Assembly (NCBI RefSeq): GCF_000024065.1
Contig: NC_013174.1
Coordinates: 496,001-560,000 of the forward strand
Direction of reading: 5' to 3'
From: Jonesia denitrificans DSM 20603
Lineage (GTDB): Bacteria; Actinomycetota; Actinomycetes; Actinomycetales; Cellulomonadaceae
DNA: 64,000 nucleotides
Under the pieces are notes generated by a model that had not been told where the DNA came from, did no database searches, and saw only the letters and a program-made list of their open reading frames with translations. This document shows positions 9,696 through 17,278 of the stretch, piece by piece. Position numbers and translations under genes: made by a program. Each line of letters starts with the position of its first letter. Position 1 is the first letter of the stretch.

Positions 9696-10169
9696 GAAAT
9701 TCCCCATATCAGCTTGTGGTTGGGTACAGACTTTCGTTGTCTGTCTTGTTTTCTGCGCGTGTTTGCCGATGGATTGATAACCCCGCGAGAACGTCATTGT
9801 TGATGCTGGTTCTGCGTCGTGCGCACGTGTCGGCGAACTGTCGCTCACTGGTCACGCTAGACAGGCTGGTGGGGTGGGGCTGGCGGTCGTGCATGTTCTG
9901 GCGCTTTTTGTGCACGATCCGTTGGCAGAGTGTGGAGGCGTAATCAAACCGTGATTTTTGGCGGCTGGTGGGGTGGTTGCTCGCCGGTGCTTTGCGGTGT
10001 GCAGGGTGTGCAGTGAAACCGACAGTTTGTGGTGCAGGTGGTTGAGCAGTGGGGGAGGGAACTTAGTGTGGGGGTATCTGTTGGGGCGGTGCATCCACGA
10101 TGGTGTGGCGTTCCTTAGTACGTCTTGTCCGGTAGCCCGTGTGGTTGCCAAGCTCAAAGGAGTGCTCGG
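9696..10169. promoter_or_regulatory. Intergenic region between divergent GH3 genes
   Basis: This 474-base gap carries no convincing gene. It must hold the promoters for both GH3 genes. Visible short dyads are AAAC-CGACA-GTTT (10016-10028) and ATCA-AACCG-TGAT (about 9943-9955), either of which could be an operator. None matches the TACATCGATGTA sites found elsewhere in the window. The ribosome site AAAGGAG (10156-10162) for the + strand gene is at its right end. Confidence 0.5.
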
Positions 10170-13127
10170 TTGTCTTCTCGAACGCGAAAGGGCGATGGCG
10201 CCCGTGTTGCCATGTCGAATAAGAAGTTTTTGGCGCTGTGGGTCCCGGTTCTTGCGATCCTGGCGATCCTGGTCATTGTGGCCAATGTTGCCCTCAACAT
10301 TGGTTCGAAGTGGGTGGAGTCGCAGTTAGGTGGCGGCACATATACGGTGAACAGCCCTGAGGAAGCGCAGGGGTGGGACACCGAGTATTACACCTCTGAG
10401 TTTGAGTCCGTTGATGCAGTCAATGCTGCGGCGAAGGATCTTGTTGCTGAGATCGCGGGTGAGGGCATTGTTCTTGCCAAGCATGAGAACCAGGCTCTTC
10501 CTCTTGCTGCGGGTTCCAAGGTGACGATGTTGGGCCGTGCGGCTGCTGACCCTGTGTTTGGCGGGTCCGGGTCGGGTTCTGTGGACACCTCGGATGCGGT
10601 TGATGCGCGTCAGGGGTTGCTCAACGCCGGTTTTGAGGTCAATGACTCGGTGTATGAGTCGATTGCTGCGTTTGCGGCGGAGAACCCTCGTGGCCACATT
10701 GAAATGGATTTGCCAGACCAGTCGTCGTACAACATTGGCGAGTTGCCGGTGTCGGAGTATGAGGCACTGTCTGGTTCTTTTGCTGACTATGATGATGCCG
10801 CTGTGGTGTTCATTGGTCGCCCTGGTGGTGAGGGTGGTGACTTGGCCCGTGACATGCAGGGCTGGGACGACAACTACACTGATGGGCAGCACCAGTTGGA
10901 GTTGAACAAGGATGAGAAGGATCTCCTTGCGTTGGCCACTGCCGAGTTTGACACCGTTGTTGTTGTGGTGAACGTGTCAACGTCGATGGAGTTGGGCCCC
11001 GTTCAGGACAATTCGGGTGTTGACTCGGTGTTGCTTGTTGGGTCACCTGGGGCTACCGGTTTTGACGCGTTGGGTGGTGTGCTTGCTGGTGAGATCAACC
11101 CTTCTGGTCGCACGGTGGATGTGTGGGCGAGCGACTTCACCGCAGACCCAACGTTTGTGAACTTTGGAAACTTCTTGTACTCCAACCTTGAGGTGTCCTA
11201 CCCCGCGTCCGCACTGGAGGCTGTAGCCTCGAATGCGACTGTGACGTCAGATGCTCCGTTTGTGAACTACCAGGAGGGCATCTACTTTGGGTACCGCTAC
11301 TACGAGACGGCAGCTGCCGAAGGGTTCATTAACTATGACGACGCCGTGGTGTACCCCTTTGGGTATGGCCTGTCGTTCACGGATTTTGCTTGGGAACTTG
11401 GTCAGGTAGACACCGGTGACGTTGATGGTGATGTCAGTGTCGATGTGACGGTGACAAACACGGGTGACGTTGCTGGTCGTGACGTTGTTGAGCTCTACTA
11501 CACCGCACCGTACACGCCTGGTGGCATTGAAAAGGCTGAGGTTGTGCTTGGTGGGTTCGCAAAGACGGACCTTATTGAGCCTGGACAGTCACAGACTGTC
11601 ACGATCACCCTCGCTGTTGAAGACATGGCCTCGTACGACTACGAGACGAACAAAGCCTGGGTCCTTGACGCTGGTGATTACGTGCTCAGTGTCCGCACTG
11701 ATTCGCACACTGTTGCTCAGGGCATTGATCCCATCACCTACACCGTTGATGAGACGGTTGTGTACTCCGGTGACACGGCACGCTCGCACGATGAGGCTGC
11801 TGTGACAAACCAGTTTGACGATGTGTCCGCTCAGTTCACTGACGGCGATGAGCCGGGCAAGATTCGTAACATGTCGCGTGCGGACTTCGCGGGAACGTTC
11901 CCCAGTGCGCCTGATGGTGAGTTGCTTGTTGCGTCTGACGAGGTGGCAGCAGGGTTTGCGCCCTATGATGCGGAGGCCGCAGCTCAAGGCGCTGACGTGG
12001 ATGCACCCACCACCGGGGCTGACAGTGACCTGACCCTTGTGGATATGCGCGGACTAGACTACGGCGACCCGGCATGGGATGAACTGCTGGACTCCCTCAC
12101 CATTGATGAGATGACAGAAATGCTACTCAATGGTGCATACCAAACGGGTGCGATCGTGTCGATTGCGAAGCCACTGACCACCGAACTTGATGGGCCAGCT
12201 GGTTTCTCCTCCTTCATTAACGCATCCATTAATGGTGTGGCATACCCCTCTGAGTACCTGGTGGCACAAACCTGGAACCCTGAACTCGCGCAAGCGATGG
12301 GAGAGATGCTCGGTCACGAGGCACTGTTCAAGGACGTGTCTGGGTGGTACGCACCAGCCATGAACTTGCACCGTTCACCGTTCGCGGGCCGAAACTTCGA
12401 GTACTACTCCGAAGACCCGTTCTTGTCAGGTGTCATGGCCACTGCCGCATCAAATGGTGCAGCAACCAAGGGGCTCTACACCACGTTGAAGCACTTTGCC
12501 CTCAACGACCAGGAAGACAACCGTGTCAACAACGGGATCGCCACCTGGGCGAATGAGCAAACGATCCGCGAGATCTACCTCAAACCGTTTGAGATGGCTG
12601 TCAAAAACATCAGCATGCCCGTTCCCTACATTGCCGACGACAACGGAACCATCGAAGAAACCACGGTGGGTGCCACCGCAGTGATGAGTTCCTTCAACCG
12701 TATTGGGTCCACCTGGGCTGGTGGTTCACACGCCTTGATGACCACAGTGCTCCGTGAGGAATGGGGATTCAACGGGTTCGCGATCTCGGACTTCAACCTC
12801 TACCGGTACATGAACCCGAACCAGGGAATCGCTGCCGGAACCGACCTCACGTTGACGTTCGCGCCATCAAAGTCCTTTGATGACACAAGTTCAGCATTCG
12901 CGCAGCAGAACATCCGCACCGCGACCCACAACATTTTGTACACCGTGGCGAACTCCAACGCCATGAACGGATTCGCACCGGGAGCAACCGTGTCGTACAC
13001 GCCTCCCACCTGGCGTTACATCCAGATCGGGGCGTCTGTTGCACTGGGCGCACTCATTGTGGCTGGAGCGTTCTTTGTGATCCGTCGAGTGCGTCGCCAC
13101 TCAGCAACGGCCAAGACGACAAGCTAG
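10170..13127 (+). CDS. Circularly permuted GH3 glycosidase with membrane segments at both ends
   Basis: About 985 residues with reversed GH3 domain order. First comes the sandwich domain normally found at the C-terminus (about 90-340, GIVLAKHENQALPL), then a FnIII-like domain (about 415-515, DVVELYYTAPYTPGGIEKAE). The catalytic barrel comes last (about 633-910: ELDGPAGFSS, YSEDPFLSGVMA, TLKHFALNDQEDNR). The nucleophile sits in GFAISDFNLY near 874, where the usual SDW is SDF. A hydrophobic helix follows the N-terminus (FLALWVPVLAILAILVIVA) and another precedes the C-terminus (about 951-972), placing the enzyme outside and both tails inside. TTG at 10170 is chosen because AAAGGAG lies seven bases upstream; ATG 10212 has no good site. 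Confidence 0.88.
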   Translation: MSSRTRKGDGARVAMSNKKFLALWVPVLAILAILVIVANVALNIGSKWVESQLGGGTYTVNSPEEAQGWDTEYYTSEFESVDAVNAAAKDLVAEIAGEGIVLAKHENQALPLAAGSKVTMLGRAAADPVFGGSGSGSVDTSDAVDARQGLLNAGFEVNDSVYESIAAFAAENPRGHIEMDLPDQSSYNIGELPVSEYEALSGSFADYDDAAVVFIGRPGGEGGDLARDMQGWDDNYTDGQHQLELNKDEKDLLALATAEFDTVVVVVNVSTSMELGPVQDNSGVDSVLLVGSPGATGFDALGGVLAGEINPSGRTVDVWASDFTADPTFVNFGNFLYSNLEVSYPASALEAVASNATVTSDAPFVNYQEGIYFGYRYYETAAAEGFINYDDAVVYPFGYGLSFTDFAWELGQVDTGDVDGDVSVDVTVTNTGDVAGRDVVELYYTAPYTPGGIEKAEVVLGGFAKTDLIEPGQSQTVTITLAVEDMASYDYETNKAWVLDAGDYVLSVRTDSHTVAQGIDPITYTVDETVVYSGDTARSHDEAAVTNQFDDVSAQFTDGDEPGKIRNMSRADFAGTFPSAPDGELLVASDEVAAGFAPYDAEAAAQGADVDAPTTGADSDLTLVDMRGLDYGDPAWDELLDSLTIDEMTEMLLNGAYQTGAIVSIAKPLTTELDGPAGFSSFINASINGVAYPSEYLVAQTWNPELAQAMGEMLGHEALFKDVSGWYAPAMNLHRSPFAGRNFEYYSEDPFLSGVMATAASNGAATKGLYTTLKHFALNDQEDNRVNNGIATWANEQTIREIYLKPFEMAVKNISMPVPYIADDNGTIEETTVGATAVMSSFNRIGSTWAGGSHALMTTVLREEWGFNGFAISDFNLYRYMNPNQGIAAGTDLTLTFAPSKSFDDTSSAFAQQNIRTATHNILYTVANSNAMNGFAPGATVSYTPPTWRYIQIGASVALGALIVAGAFFVIRRVRRHSATAKTTS

Positions 13128-13196
13128 TCCCCCCTCTGGTGTGGGCGGCGGTCACTGACCTGCTGCACGCATCAGTTGGTCGGTAGGCAATGACAA

Positions 13197-13237
13197 AACC
13201 GGTGGGAGTGTGGTGAACAACCACACTCCCACCGGTT
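13197..13237. terminator. Strong bidirectional terminator
   Basis: A perfect 17-base-pair stem: AACCGGTGGGAGTGTGG (13197-13213) and CCACACTCCCACCGGTT (13221-13237) around TGAACAA. It sits between the convergent permuted GH3 and TrmL-like genes. The right flank is GTTTC. Confidence 0.9.
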
Positions 13238-13252
13238 GTTTCGCCCTGAGTG

Positions 13253-13813
13253 TTACACCCCTTCGCGAAACCCGTTTTGCCGCCAGGCCTCATACACGGC
13301 GATCGACGCCGAATTCGTCAAGTTCAAGGATCGCAACCCAGGAAGCATAGGGATACGCACCTCACCGGTGATCCGGGGATGGTTGAGAACCGCATCGTCA
13401 AGCCCGGTTGGTTCGGGACCAAACACCAACAGGTCCGTAGGCGAGTACGTGACCTCCGTAAATGGAACCGTTGCACGAGTTGTAAACGCAAAAACCCGTG
13501 AATCGGGGTACAAATCCACGAGAGCATCAAATGATGGGTGAATGTCCATCACCGCCAGATCGTGGTAATCCAACCCGGCACGCTTCACCTTCGCCTCGGA
13601 CAAATCAAAACCCAACGGTTCCACCACATGCAGTCGGGCACCAGTCACAGCCGCCAACCGGATGGCACTCCCCGTATTCCCCGGGATCCGGGGCTCGTGA
13701 TACACCAGATGCGGTACACCAGAAGCAGCCGGCGCAACAGAAACAGGGGTGCGTTGGTAAGGATGTTCACTCACCCCACCATTATCCCGCCCAACCGTGC
13801 TGTCAGGTGCCAC
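13253..13813 (-). CDS. trmL: TrmL-like SpoU/SPOUT RNA 2'-O-methyltransferase
   Basis: A SPOUT-fold methyltransferase, probably tRNA (cytidine/uridine-34 2'-O)-methyltransferase, which modifies the wobble base using S-adenosylmethionine. Signatures: LVYHEPRIPGNTGSAIRLAAVTGARLHVVEPLGF near the N-terminus, LLVFGPEPTGLDDAVL (motif 2) and IPMLPGLRSLNLTNSASIAVYEAWRQ (motif 3, knot). The GTG start at 13813 overlaps the upstream SDR-like stop by one base and gives 186 residues, with about 30 residues before the usual TrmL start. A GTG at 13774 is an alternative. Likely co-transcribed with the gene at 13813-14472. Confidence 0.88.
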   Translation of the reverse strand: MAPDSTVGRDNGGVSEHPYQRTPVSVAPAASGVPHLVYHEPRIPGNTGSAIRLAAVTGARLHVVEPLGFDLSEAKVKRAGLDYHDLAVMDIHPSFDALVDLYPDSRVFAFTTRATVPFTEVTYSPTDLLVFGPEPTGLDDAVLNHPRITGEVRIPMLPGLRSLNLTNSASIAVYEAWRQNGFREGV

Positions 13814-14472
13814 TACGCGGAGATTCCGCGCACAGCATCGCCAATGGGGGTGTCCCCATTAATTGCCTCCCACTGGGTGCCAATCGTTGAATCTGTGGCA
13901 AGAGCAGCAGCAACAAGAGCAGCGACGTCCGCGCGAGTGATCTCCCCACGATCAACTGTGTCCCCCACCGTCACTGCGCCCGTTGCGGCCTCATCCGTGA
14001 GCGCACCGGGGCGAATGATCGTCCACTGCAATCCACTGTCACGCAACGCTGTGTCGGCGTCACGCTTCGCCTCAACGTAGGCAGCCCACACATCGCCGGT
14101 GTCCTCAGGAAGTGGTTCATCAACACCCATCGCCGAGATTTGTACAAAACGCCGCACACCTGCCCGTTGAGCGGCGTCAATGGAAGCGAGCGACCCGCCA
14201 AGGTCGACGGTCTTCTTACGGTCCTTGTTCCCATCAGGACCACCACCAGCAGCAAACACCACCGCATCGCACCCAGCGAAAGCTGCCACATAGTCCTCAA
14301 CCTGACTGTTCTCAATATCTAACAGACGCAACTGGGCGCCCACCCGATCCAGGTCGGATCGGTACTCTTCACTGCGCGCCAACGCAACTGGTTGGTGCCC
14401 GGCAGCAACAAGAATCGGATGAAGAAGCATGGCGATTTTTCCGTGGCCGCCCACCACCGCAATAGTGCTCAT
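13813..14472 (-). CDS. Atypical short-chain dehydrogenase / NAD(P)-binding protein
   Basis: A 219-residue Rossmann protein of the NAD(P)H-binding (YwnB/SDR_a5-like) family: the dinucleotide motif VVGGHGKIAMLLHPIL at the N-terminus, DAVVFAAGGGP near the end of beta-4, RFVQISAMG and the Y-x-x-x-K-like AAYVEAKRDADTAL, then WTIIRPGALTDE. Such proteins are annotated as epimerase or oxidoreductase-like with unknown substrates. ATG 14472 gives the motif at the correct distance from the start; a longer in-frame start at 14499 adds an unlikely Cys/Arg-rich tail. One-base overlap with the trmL-like gene. Confidence 0.85.
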   Translation of the reverse strand: MSTIAVVGGHGKIAMLLHPILVAAGHQPVALARSEEYRSDLDRVGAQLRLLDIENSQVEDYVAAFAGCDAVVFAAGGGPDGNKDRKKTVDLGGSLASIDAAQRAGVRRFVQISAMGVDEPLPEDTGDVWAAYVEAKRDADTALRDSGLQWTIIRPGALTDEAATGAVTVGDTVDRGEITRADVAALVAAALATDSTIGTQWEAINGDTPIGDAVRGISA

Positions 14473-14559
14473 TGCTCGACCGTAACAGCGCTCCCACAAC
14501 CCTGCGCGCTCGTCAGCTCACCGCGAAAAGTCCGCCAACGGCACCTCTGTCTCGGTGAT

Positions 14560-14578
14560 CCGTCTAGCGACTAGACGG
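14560..14578. promoter_or_regulatory. Perfect dyad upstream of the lipoprotein cluster
   Basis: CCGTCTAG-CGA-CTAGACGG is an exact 8-base inverted repeat, about 105 bases before the lipoprotein start at 14683 and about 90 bases before the divergent SDR-like start. It could be an operator or a small transcript hairpin. No second copy was noticed. Confidence 0.45.
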
Positions 14579-14682
14579 TGGGGAGGTTGTGAAGATGCAT
14601 GTCAAAGGGTGGCAAGCTTGGGTATTGTCATCATCAGTAGCAACAATAGAGCAACATGAGATGACAGGTGGAGTTGGATCAT

Positions 14683-15594
14683 ATGAAAAAATACCGGGCG
14701 TTTGTGTCATGGGGGCCACTTGCGGCAGCGGTGCTACTCATTGCAGTCAGTGCGTGTTCCCCATCGCAACCTTCCTCGCCAGGCGGGCGCGCACAACCTG
14801 AGAGCAGTGCGCCTGCTCCGGAACTCGATGACAGCTACACAGCTGAGGTTGATCCGTCAACCGGCATCGTTCGGCTTCCCATCACCGTGGCCTTAGGGTT
14901 GCCGGGGGAGGGGATTGAGGTTGACGGTCAAGGATCTGACGCCTACGTCGCCCAGTGCCTCACCGAGGCAGGTTACCCCCACATCGTTGAACCTGGTCGC
15001 GAGCAGCGAACAGCCGAATGGTATTACTTTGGCCCGTGGGTTGAAGAGAACGTCGTCGAATGGGGATACGTCGGACCGCCCGGTCCAGGTGGTGACGGGA
15101 GTAGAACCTATGATCCCGTCCAACCAGTGAACGCCCAATCAGAAGCTGACGGGTGGCTCGACGCGCGGGCCGACTGTTCTGCTCAGTACCTCGAACAGGT
15201 GGGCCGAGAATCCGATGTTCTTGCCACGCTACCCGCGGAACTACGCACCGCGTGGGCAGAATCAGTGACATACGCCGAGTCAACACACACCTTCACGCAG
15301 GTCCACCACGAGTGGGCAGCCTGTGTGGAAAACCAGGGGCTCGCCGTGGTGGACGAGTACACCGGAGGCGGGTGGATCGAGGGTGTCGATGTCAACACGC
15401 TCAGTGAGGAGAACATCCGTGTTGCTGTGATTGATGTGCGCTGCCGCACCCAAGTGAACTACATGCAACGCATCCTGGACCAAGCCGCCGCCTATGAAGG
15501 TCCCTACGTTACGCGGTACGAAGCAGAACTCGCCGCAGCTGCCAAAGACATTGCAGCCATCGCCGAAAAGAAGAAAACACTCTCAGTTCCATAG
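14683..15594 (+). CDS. Lipoprotein with four conserved cysteines, paralog of the 16319 gene
   Basis: A 303-residue predicted lipoprotein: MKKYRAFVSWGPL, hydrophobic core, lipobox VSAC. The mature part has four further cysteines in the contexts AQCLTEAGYP, RADCSAQY, WAACVENQG and DVRCRTQ, and ends in an alpha-helical, Ala/Glu/Lys-rich tail. The gene at 16319 has the same order of cysteines, the same TG-I-LP opening and the E-NIR-A-IDV-C block, so the two are diverged paralogs. Function unknown. Position beside a secreted protein and an export system suggests an immunity, chaperone or capture role (inference). ATG 14683 follows GGTGGAG; the leader matches a lipoprotein signal. Confidence 0.85.
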   Translation: MKKYRAFVSWGPLAAAVLLIAVSACSPSQPSSPGGRAQPESSAPAPELDDSYTAEVDPSTGIVRLPITVALGLPGEGIEVDGQGSDAYVAQCLTEAGYPHIVEPGREQRTAEWYYFGPWVEENVVEWGYVGPPGPGGDGSRTYDPVQPVNAQSEADGWLDARADCSAQYLEQVGRESDVLATLPAELRTAWAESVTYAESTHTFTQVHHEWAACVENQGLAVVDEYTGGGWIEGVDVNTLSEENIRVAVIDVRCRTQVNYMQRILDQAAAYEGPYVTRYEAELAAAAKDIAAIAEKKKTLSVP

Positions 15595-15653
15595 CCCGTG
15601 GGGGTGGTTTGTGCACTGAGTTACCTCCAAGGTGTTGTCTTGCGAGAGGAAAA

Positions 15654-15669
15654 CTTTCCATCTGGAAAG
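15654..15669 (+). terminator. Short hairpin CTTTCCA-TC-TGGAAAG
   Basis: An exact 7-base-pair inverted repeat with a very small loop, 60 bases after the first lipoprotein stop, flanked by AAA on the left and ATTTCG on the right. It may be a weak terminator or an operator for the crystallin-like gene downstream. Confidence 0.4.
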
Positions 15670-15750
15670 ATTTCGTCGCAGGTCACAGGCTTGCGCTGTG
15701 TGGTCACCCTGGTGTAGATTCATGAGGCACGCTTACCTCGGATAACACGC

Positions 15751-15778
15751 TAAACGTATAGATCTAAACGTATAGATC
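15751..15778 (+). repeat. Two head-to-tail copies of a 14-base repeat abutting a start codon
   Basis: TAAACGTATAGATC occurs at 15751-15764 and again at 15765-15778, ending one base before the ATG at 15780. There is no purine-rich ribosome site in this stretch. The repeat is AT-rich relative to the region and could be a paired activator/repressor site or a recent slippage duplication. Confidence 0.8.
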
Positions 15779-15779
15779 A

Positions 15780-16268
15780 ATGAACCGAAAGGTTCGGCGA
15801 TTAAACCGTGAAAGAGACAATATACGTAAAGCATTTATATTACTTGGTGCTGCTTTGCTTGCGATATGTGGCGTGCCCGCACCAGCGAGCGCCGCCTACA
15901 CAGAATGCCCGAAGGGGTATTACTGCCTGTGGTCAAAAGTGAACTACACCGGTGACAAGATGTTTTCGGCAAAGGATCTTGAACCCTACTCAAACTACGG
16001 AGGGGTGATCGGTGGAATGGAGAATCGCGCAAGCTCGGTCTTTAACAACGGAAGAATTTCCAATATTCATGCTTGTGTCAACGCCACCTGCAAAGGCTGG
16101 TATTTTGACCTAACCAATCCTGTGAACGCCAAGAAGACCGGGACGGTGACTTACGGGCAGCAAGTCCGTGACCCAAATCTGGCGAATGGTGCTGGTTACC
16201 AGGGCTACCCCGGTCACAAATCCTTGAACTTCGACAATAAGCTGAGTCGTCACAACTGGTTCAACTAA
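15780..16268 (+). CDS. Secreted peptidase-inhibitor family I36 / beta-gamma-crystallin-like protein
   Basis: A 162-residue secreted protein: basic N-terminus, hydrophobic stretch AFILLGAALLAICGVPAPASA as a signal peptide with cleavage after ASA near residue 38, then a small domain opening ECPKGYYCLWSKVNYTGDKM. That C-P-x-G-x-x-C-L-W pattern is the hallmark of the actinobacterial I36 metalloprotease-inhibitor (SMI) family with a crystallin-type fold. Four mature cysteines (ECP, YYC, HAC, ATC) could form two disulfides. The ATG is the only usable start but has no ribosome site; a tandem 14-base repeat occupies that position. Codon choice (TAT, ATA, AAA) is more AT-rich than neighbours, hinting at transfer. 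An antimicrobial role is possible but unproven. Confidence 0.8.
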   Translation: MNRKVRRLNRERDNIRKAFILLGAALLAICGVPAPASAAYTECPKGYYCLWSKVNYTGDKMFSAKDLEPYSNYGGVIGGMENRASSVFNNGRISNIHACVNATCKGWYFDLTNPVNAKKTGTVTYGQQVRDPNLANGAGYQGYPGHKSLNFDNKLSRHNWFN

Positions 16269-16276
16269 GGAAATGC

Positions 16277-16305
16277 TGGGTGGTAGCGAACCTTGCTACC
16301 GCCCA
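16277..16305 (+). terminator. Intercistronic hairpin after the I36-like gene
   Basis: TGGGTGGTAGC (16277-16287) pairs with GCTACCGCCCA (16295-16305) with one wobble, eight bases after the I36-like stop and just before the ribosome region (GAGAGG) of the next lipoprotein. It could attenuate read-through so that the secreted protein is made in excess. Confidence 0.6.
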
Positions 16306-16318
16306 ATGAGAGGTTCAC

Positions 16319-17278
16319 ATGAAAAAGATAGTGGCTGTCACGGCGATCCTCATGGTCGTTGTCGCTTGTTCACCGCAGTCTCCGGCTGTGGAACCGAAAG
16401 ACACTGCGAGCGTTGAGGAGCTCAATCCCGCTGACTATACGCGAGACCAGGGCGCATCAGCGGAACTTGACAGGGAAACCGGGGAGATCACCCTCCCCCT
16501 TGAACAGTACTTCATGGACAAAAACGAACTTTCTGCAGCGAACAGTGCCGCAGTACTGTCCATGGCGCGATGTATGCAGAAGGCAGGCTACCCAGCGTTT
16601 TGGGTACCAACAAACAGCGAAGACCGTGACCGGAGTGAAACACAACGCTACGGTCGCTGGGTGATGCGATACGCGGAACAATACGGGTACGCAGATGTTC
16701 CCGATCCTCTTGGCCAACAAGTACGAGAGTATGAGGTGGCGTGGGCAACGCAATACTCTGAGGACATCAACAACGAGGAATACGACACAGCAGAAGACCG
16801 CTGCGGATCCAACGGTGAAGACCTCGAAATCATCGCCTACACGCCCGAAAGTCAAGCACCCCCTGAAGTGTTAGAGATGCGTGACCTGTCCTACCTCCTC
16901 ATGAAAAACACCCCGGAAGCGCAAGAAGCCGAAAACCAATGGCGGCAATGCGTCGAAGCCGAAGGGTTTGTTGTAGAAGAGATCGACAACGAGTTCGCCA
17001 TCGCCAACGTGTCTTACATCGATGCTGACGAAGAGTCCATTCGCGCCGCCATCGCAGACGTTCACTGCAAAGACGAAACCAACCTCATCAAGCGTCTGTC
17101 CGACATTGAAGCCTCATTCCAAGCTCCCGTCGCAGCGAAATACGAGGCAGAACTCGTCGCGATGCGTGCCTCAGTCGAGGAAAGTCTCGCCGCGATCGAT
17201 GACTACATGAAAGCCCACGCCGCCGACATTGCCACGCTCACGCAGCACTCACAGAAACCTGCCCTCACAGGACCATGA
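16319..17278 (+). CDS. Second four-cysteine lipoprotein, paralog of the 14683 gene
   Basis: A 319-residue predicted lipoprotein with lipobox VVAC after MKKIVAVTAILMV. Mature cysteines lie in MARCMQKAGYP, EDRCGSNG, WRQCVEAEGF and VHCKDET, matching the four positions of the 14683 product, and the ESIRAAIADVHC block and helical C-terminal tail also match. Function unknown. The stop overlaps the next gene by ATGA, so this copy is translationally tied to the adaptor-ATPase-permease exporter, while the other copy stands alone upstream. This linkage suggests it acts with the exporter at the cell surface (inference). Confidence 0.86.
   Translation: MKKIVAVTAILMVVVACSPQSPAVEPKDTASVEELNPADYTRDQGASAELDRETGEITLPLEQYFMDKNELSAANSAAVLSMARCMQKAGYPAFWVPTNSEDRDRSETQRYGRWVMRYAEQYGYADVPDPLGQQVREYEVAWATQYSEDINNEEYDTAEDRCGSNGEDLEIIAYTPESQAPPEVLEMRDLSYLLMKNTPEAQEAENQWRQCVEAEGFVVEEIDNEFAIANVSYIDADEESIRAAIADVHCKDETNLIKRLSDIEASFQAPVAAKYEAELVAMRASVEESLAAIDDYMKAHAADIATLTQHSQKPALTGP

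Noticed and set aside
15751-15778. Tandem 14-base repeat as a phage or integrative-element attachment site
   Set aside because: No integrase, tRNA or other mobile gene is nearby and the copies are adjacent rather than flanking an insert.
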